Below, piece after piece: positions 60,000 to 64,000 of a DNA stretch of 64,000 nucleotides. The notes under the pieces were generated by a model. It searched no databases, was not told the origin of the DNA, and was given only the letters and a program-made list of their open reading frames with translations. This DNA is from Odontocerum albicorne (Eukaryota > Arthropoda > Insecta > Trichoptera > Odontoceridae): assembly GCA_949825065.1 (NCBI GenBank), contig OX463854.1, forward strand, positions 15,723,112 through 15,787,111, in the 5' to 3' direction. Position 1 is the stretch's first letter. The number at the start of each line of letters is the position of its first letter. A program made the translations under genes and the position numbers.

Positions 60000-60190
60000 A
60001 AAATGCCTTTCTTCCAACCCGAGAGTTTGTGTTCTGTTATGGCTCACATTTTTTAAAAACGTTTCCAGTCTGGCTCTAACTTAAGGCTCCTTAAGTTGGT
60101 TGATTTGAAAAAAAAATCTGTTGAGCAATAGGCCCGCCAGATATATCATGTATAACCATCTACTCAAAATAATAAAATAACTAAACATCT
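60000..60190 (+). repeat. SINE family B, diverged body and tail
   Basis: CCAGTCTGGCTCTAAC body, TTGAGCAATAGGCCCGCCAG tail; the head is not convincing. Confidence 0.5.
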
Positions 60191-60358
60191 TTCGCATTGT
60201 TGGAAGATACTATCCCATGGAAGTACGAGTATACCCACCAGGTTGTACTGTATACAACTAAAGTGTAATACAATACAATACTATTTCAAAACCAAAATCA
60301 CGAAGTCTTACATTCAAAACCACCACCTTCCTATCTATCATTACACTCAACTTATATA

Positions 60359-61283
60359 CTACCTTGATCAAAAAGTTTTAGGACCGGCCACCGTGTAGCG
60401 CTGTCAGTCACCCGATTGGAATTCTTTTTTTTTGATAGGTTACCACATCTATCATTGACACTTCCCTCCAAATTTCAGCGTCATAGCTTGACATTTGTAA
60501 AAGTTACGCTGTACTGAGTACATCTACCTTTGTGCGTGTTTTCGATTTTTTACAAGTTTGAAAATGGCATCAACTGTATATCAACGAGTTTGTATTAAAT
60601 TTTGTGTGAAAAACGGATTAAACGGTCCGCAGACCTTGGAAATATTGGAGAAGTTTTTTGCGGTGGCACGAACGCTTCAGAAGTGGTCGTGAGTCGGTCG
60701 ATGATGACGAACACAGTGGCAGTCGAAAACTGATGAAAACATCGATAAAATCAAAGAAATGTTGGCCGAAACCGCAAATTGACCATCAGAGAGCTGGCAG
60801 AAGACTTTAACATCGCGTATGGATCCGCTCAAGACATTTTGGTTAGTGATTTGGGCCTCAGACGTGTCGCTGCAAAACTGGTGCCGAAAGGCCTCAATTT
60901 CATGCAAAAAAAGGACCGCGTTGAAATCACGAAAGACATGATTTCCATGAGTTTTTGACCAAAAACAACACGACTACTATCCAGCAGCCTTCCAATTCAC
61001 CTGATCTGGGTCCCTGCGACTTTTTACTGTTCAACCGACTTAAAAAACCGCTTCGCGGTACGCGTTACAGCACCTGAGAGGATGTCATGAAAAAATCGAA
61101 GACGGCTCTGATGGACATGCCGAAAATTGAGTACCAGCGGTGTTTCGAGGATTGGATCAAGCGCTGGCGGAAGTGCGTTGCAGTCGATGGGGAGTACTTT
61201 GAAGGGCACCATATCGATTTTGATGAATAAACTTGTATTTTCGACTTTATGAATAAACTCCTAAAACTTTTTGATCAAGGTAG
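60359..61283 (+). mobile_element. Mariner with TA duplication, catalytic core deleted
   Basis: Inverted termini CTACCTTGATCAAAAAGTTT start at 60359 and 61283, with TA at 60357-60358 and 61284-61285. The element is 925 bp; the missing part is the centre of the transposase gene. Confidence 0.92.
60564..61230 (+). pseudogene. Mariner transposase, core-deleted
   Basis: ATG at 60564 opens MASTVYQRVCIKFCVKNGLN, a mariner N-terminus. Further DNA-binding sequence follows in shifted frames (LTIRELAEDFNIAYGSAQDI near 60778-60840, then LGLRRVAAKLVPKGLN). At about 60950 the frame jumps straight to NSPDLGPCDFFLFNRLKKPL, carrying the third catalytic Asp, so the first two catalytic motifs are absent. The C-terminus is well kept (SKTALMDMPKIEYQRCFEDW, GEYFEGHHIDFDE) and ends at TAA 61228-61230. 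At least three frameshifts. A different mariner type from those at 971, 11140 and 26834. Confidence 0.88.
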
Positions 61284-61390
61284 TATAGTACATTCATTTT
61301 GTAATATTTTTTATCTGCTAAAAATAGTGCACTTCAATCCAGAGTTAGAGTCTGGTCTCTAAACGGTATTACATAAATTGTCTTTTTATC

Positions 61391-63445
61391 ATTATTAGTA
61401 TTGCAAAGTACTCGTAGATACATACTGTAAGAGATTTTTTTTTTATAATTATACATTCAATTTTAATTTTTACAAAATGTATACACAACTGTTAGTAAAC
61501 GTTTACTCCCATTTACAAAACGCTGTTTAGTGATCAAAGTTTATCGAAGTATGTCTGCATTTCACTTTTATCATGTATTTACTTATTAGTATTTTTGCAC
61601 TTGATATAAATAAAAAAAATGTGAAGCGCTGTTGTACAAAATAAGAATGCATCAAAAATTACGCTAGGCAGTTATTATCTACTAAATAAATTCGTATTGA
61701 AATATCTTGAACCGAATGCTTAAAAGTAATCATAAGTAATCGAAGTCACTCCAAGAACATTTTAGAGTACGTATGTTTAATGAAAACTGGTTGTTTCTAC
61801 CGTCTTGTTATTTGTATTCCACTTAATTAAATAAAAGTTTATTAAGCAACAACCCGAACCCATAAATTCTGTTCACATGGATATTAAAGTGCAATAAACG
61901 TTTCCATTTGTAACGTTTCACTTCGTGGACGGTGAAGAGCTCCCTCCTTGGCCACGTGTCATATTAAAAATTACCTTAATGATTCGCCTCGCGAAAAATA
62001 ACGTGTTGAATTCCTTATCCCCTTTCTCGCCATACAATGTTCAGCGGTTGTCAACGTGCGATACTTAAGATTTTCTGAAATGTTATTTCATAATTGTATA
62101 GGATGTGATGTCAGTTTTCCACCTTTTGTATTTTGTATTTTAACATTATTTATAAAGCTTCCGTAGTTTAAGGGTGATGTGTGTTATATATATTACGTTG
62201 TATTCAAAATCAAACTCAAAATACGCCATTTTTTTAGGATTAAAAATATGTCTGAAAGCTTTTAATATTAGTAAAAAAAAAATTTTTTTTCATTAGAATA
62301 TATTATTGTACCCTGAATCGTCGTGTGGTCACGGTTATAGTGCACACGCCTTGCAAAAGTGGGGTTTCATCGATACCCATCGATTATTGTGCTCATTTGC
62401 AATGGTCCAATATTTTGGTGACATCGTGTAAGAGTGTCCAATATATTAATTCCCTGGAGAACTGGAGAAAATTCATCGGGCTTATGTTGAGGATGTAGCA
62501 TGGATGATAAACATGAAGATTCGACTGTGAAATGTTCGAACATAATAATAGGTTAGACTGTAACCATCTCTGGACTTTCAAGATTTCCGATAGTATCCAA
62601 AACATGTTAAAAGTTCCCCAGTTTGTTTTTTTTTCAATCCATGTCTTATAAGCACCTTTGAGGTTGTTTAAATTGAGTATTCTTATTTATTGGAAAATAA
62701 TTTGATGTCTTTCCAGTCGTTGTATCAAGGCAATTTACAAAATAAATTTTCTGCGTTGGTTGGGAGAAATTTGGCAAAAACGTAATGTGAAAGATTGTAT
62801 CATATATTATTTAAACAAATCGAACGTCATTTAACAATAATGGATCTCAATTAAATTATTTTATGTAACTCCTATCTGTATTAACCTTATAGATTATTTA
62901 CTATTATTTTAATATACGTATGTGTATGTAATTTTGGTTGAATCGGTCGAAATTCGTTCATTGTTATTTTCTTTTGATTTATTTTGAAGTTGTTTTATAT
63001 AAAAATAGATAAACGTTTTCGTGAAATGTGCTCATTTATGAAAATTAACTATGTGTTGATTTCTAAAAAAAATAATTATACATTTAAAGTTAAAATATTC
63101 AATAAAATGTTGTTTACTGCTGCATTTTCCCTAAGCCCGGTATCATGCTTTCTCGTTACCGGTAACGGCCGCTATCGTTATCCGCCTTGTTACGCTGTTT
63201 CGCTTCCACACCTTCATAACGCCTGTTATCGTTATTATAATATTATTTTATTGTACTTCCATTCCTTACTTACAATGATAAAAATAATTTTAACTTAAAA
63301 TATAAAATTTTTGATTTACCTTGATTTACGACTGATATTGTGAATATGTTGTAAAAAATATGTATATTTTTGTTTTACTTGTTTTATGAAAATATTATAA
63401 TTTCTACAATATTTAGAAATATTTCTTACGATTGAAAAATAATTT
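61391..63445. other. Anonymous sequence with small GC-richer patches
   Basis: A mixed-composition TE-free patch lies at 61910-62050. A CpG-containing segment lies at 63148-63235 with repeated CGTTAYCG-like words. Open frames at 62393-62605 and 62984-63298 have no recognisable product. Confidence 0.4.
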
Positions 63446-63495
63446 TAAGAAGGGACGTGGGATTGTATCTTAAGAAGGGACGTGGGATTGTATCT
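63446..63495 (+). repeat. 25-bp tandem duplication
   Basis: TAAGAAGGGACGTGGGATTG-type unit at 63446 and 63471, identical. Confidence 0.95.
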
Positions 63496-63499
63496 TAAC

Positions 63500-63715
63500 G
63501 TGAGATGACCCCCGTGATCTATCAGAGTTGGTAAAACACTCTTTACACACCGAGAGTTGCAATTTCGATTGCCGTTGGTATCCGATATTTTTTAAATTGG
63601 TTCCAATGTGATTTTCACTTGCAACTTCCGTAATGAATTTCTCATTAGTTGGATGAAATGTCATATGACAATAAATCTTTCAGATTGTATAGAAAAACGT
63701 TAAATTGTATCATGA
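63500..63715 (+). repeat. SINE family B, near-complete
   Basis: Head with GTGATCTATCAGAGTTGGT and AATTTCGATTGCCG, body GGTTCCAATGTGATTTTCAC, and tail TGTCATATGACAATAAATC with TTCAGATTGTATAGAAAAAC. Order and spacing match 28290-28515 reversed. Confidence 0.65.
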
Positions 63716-64000
63716 GTAAATTTTTATTGTGCGATACTGTATGAAAGGGAGGGGGGGAGGTGAATCTAATTAATGTCAACTTATCGGAAAAATATTTCTG
63801 GTCCTTAAAAAAGGGACACCACTTAATTCTTCTACAACATACTATTTCTTCTGCTGAAACGTTTTCATCGAACTTTGAGTATTCTCCCATTAAGATTTCG
63901 CTCTAAGAACAAAAGAAATCAAAAATATATTTGAATGTTTCATATTGTAATCTTCAAAAGATATCCGATATCTGAAATAGGTTTTACAAACCAAATTGAT

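Larger units (their letters stand above)
60316..61390 (+). repeat. SINE-like family A copy interrupted by mariner
   Basis: CCACCTTCCTATCTATCATT (60325 onward) and, after the mariner, TTTTGTAATATTTTTTATC with CTCTAAACGGTATTAC are the two halves of the 99-bp unit plus 3' end. Removing 60359-61283 and one TA restores the order seen at 24472-25140. Confidence 0.7.

Overview
The window reads as insect-type (arthropod) nuclear DNA. It is AT-rich and contains no bacterial-style operons. Nearly everything recognisable is transposable-element wreckage: mariner, hAT-like, Penelope-like, non-LTR retrotransposons and tRNA-derived SINEs. The only convincing host coding sequence is one exon with consensus splice sites at 3358-3490 (+), which reads as a membralin (TMEM259)-type membrane-protein exon. 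No neighbouring exon was recognised on either side. If the exon belongs to a live gene, its flanking introns are large, and much of the window may be one intron. The repeat mixture is compatible with a moth, butterfly or similar insect with a large genome, but the sequence does not prove the order.

Layout. 1-2.2 kb: a degenerate mariner. 2.3-2.7 kb: a hAT-type MITE with a perfect 8-bp target duplication. 3.4 kb: the host exon. 3.5-6.2 kb: tails of one LINE family. 6.2-11.1 kb: mostly anonymous DNA with two GC-rich islands. 11.1-11.9 kb: a mariner rebuilt as a 200-bp inverted-repeat element. 15.5-16.5 kb: a candidate hAT-like element. 18.4-21.8 kb: LINE tails, two Penelope-like (PLE) insertions and a SINE-like repeat. 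24.3-25.2 kb: the same SINE-like family, here carrying a six-unit 99-bp array. 26.3-28.5 kb: LINE tail, mariner with a TA duplication, SINE. 29-44 kb: GC-rich islands separated by tandem repeats and LINE/SINE pieces. 44.5-56.8 kb: dense SINE/LINE tails, a second hAT MITE and two PLEs with 12-13 bp target duplications. 57.4-59.7 kb: a 2.36-kb DNA transposon with an 8-bp duplication and a frameshifted transposase. 60.3-61.4 kb: a mariner nested in a SINE-like copy. 61.4-64 kb: anonymous sequence and a last SINE.

Functionally, none of the four mariner copies can encode a complete transposase, and each has lost a different part. The PLE copies are mostly inverted (snap-back) terminal pieces that carry a hammerhead-like ribozyme core. 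A SINE family and a LINE family share a 3' hairpin tail, as expected if the LINE moves the SINE. The most unusual signal is the octamer TACGAGTA/TACTCGTA, present 25 times by eye. Three paralogous comparisons suggest it is a small insertion at TA dinucleotides, like a transposon excision footprint.
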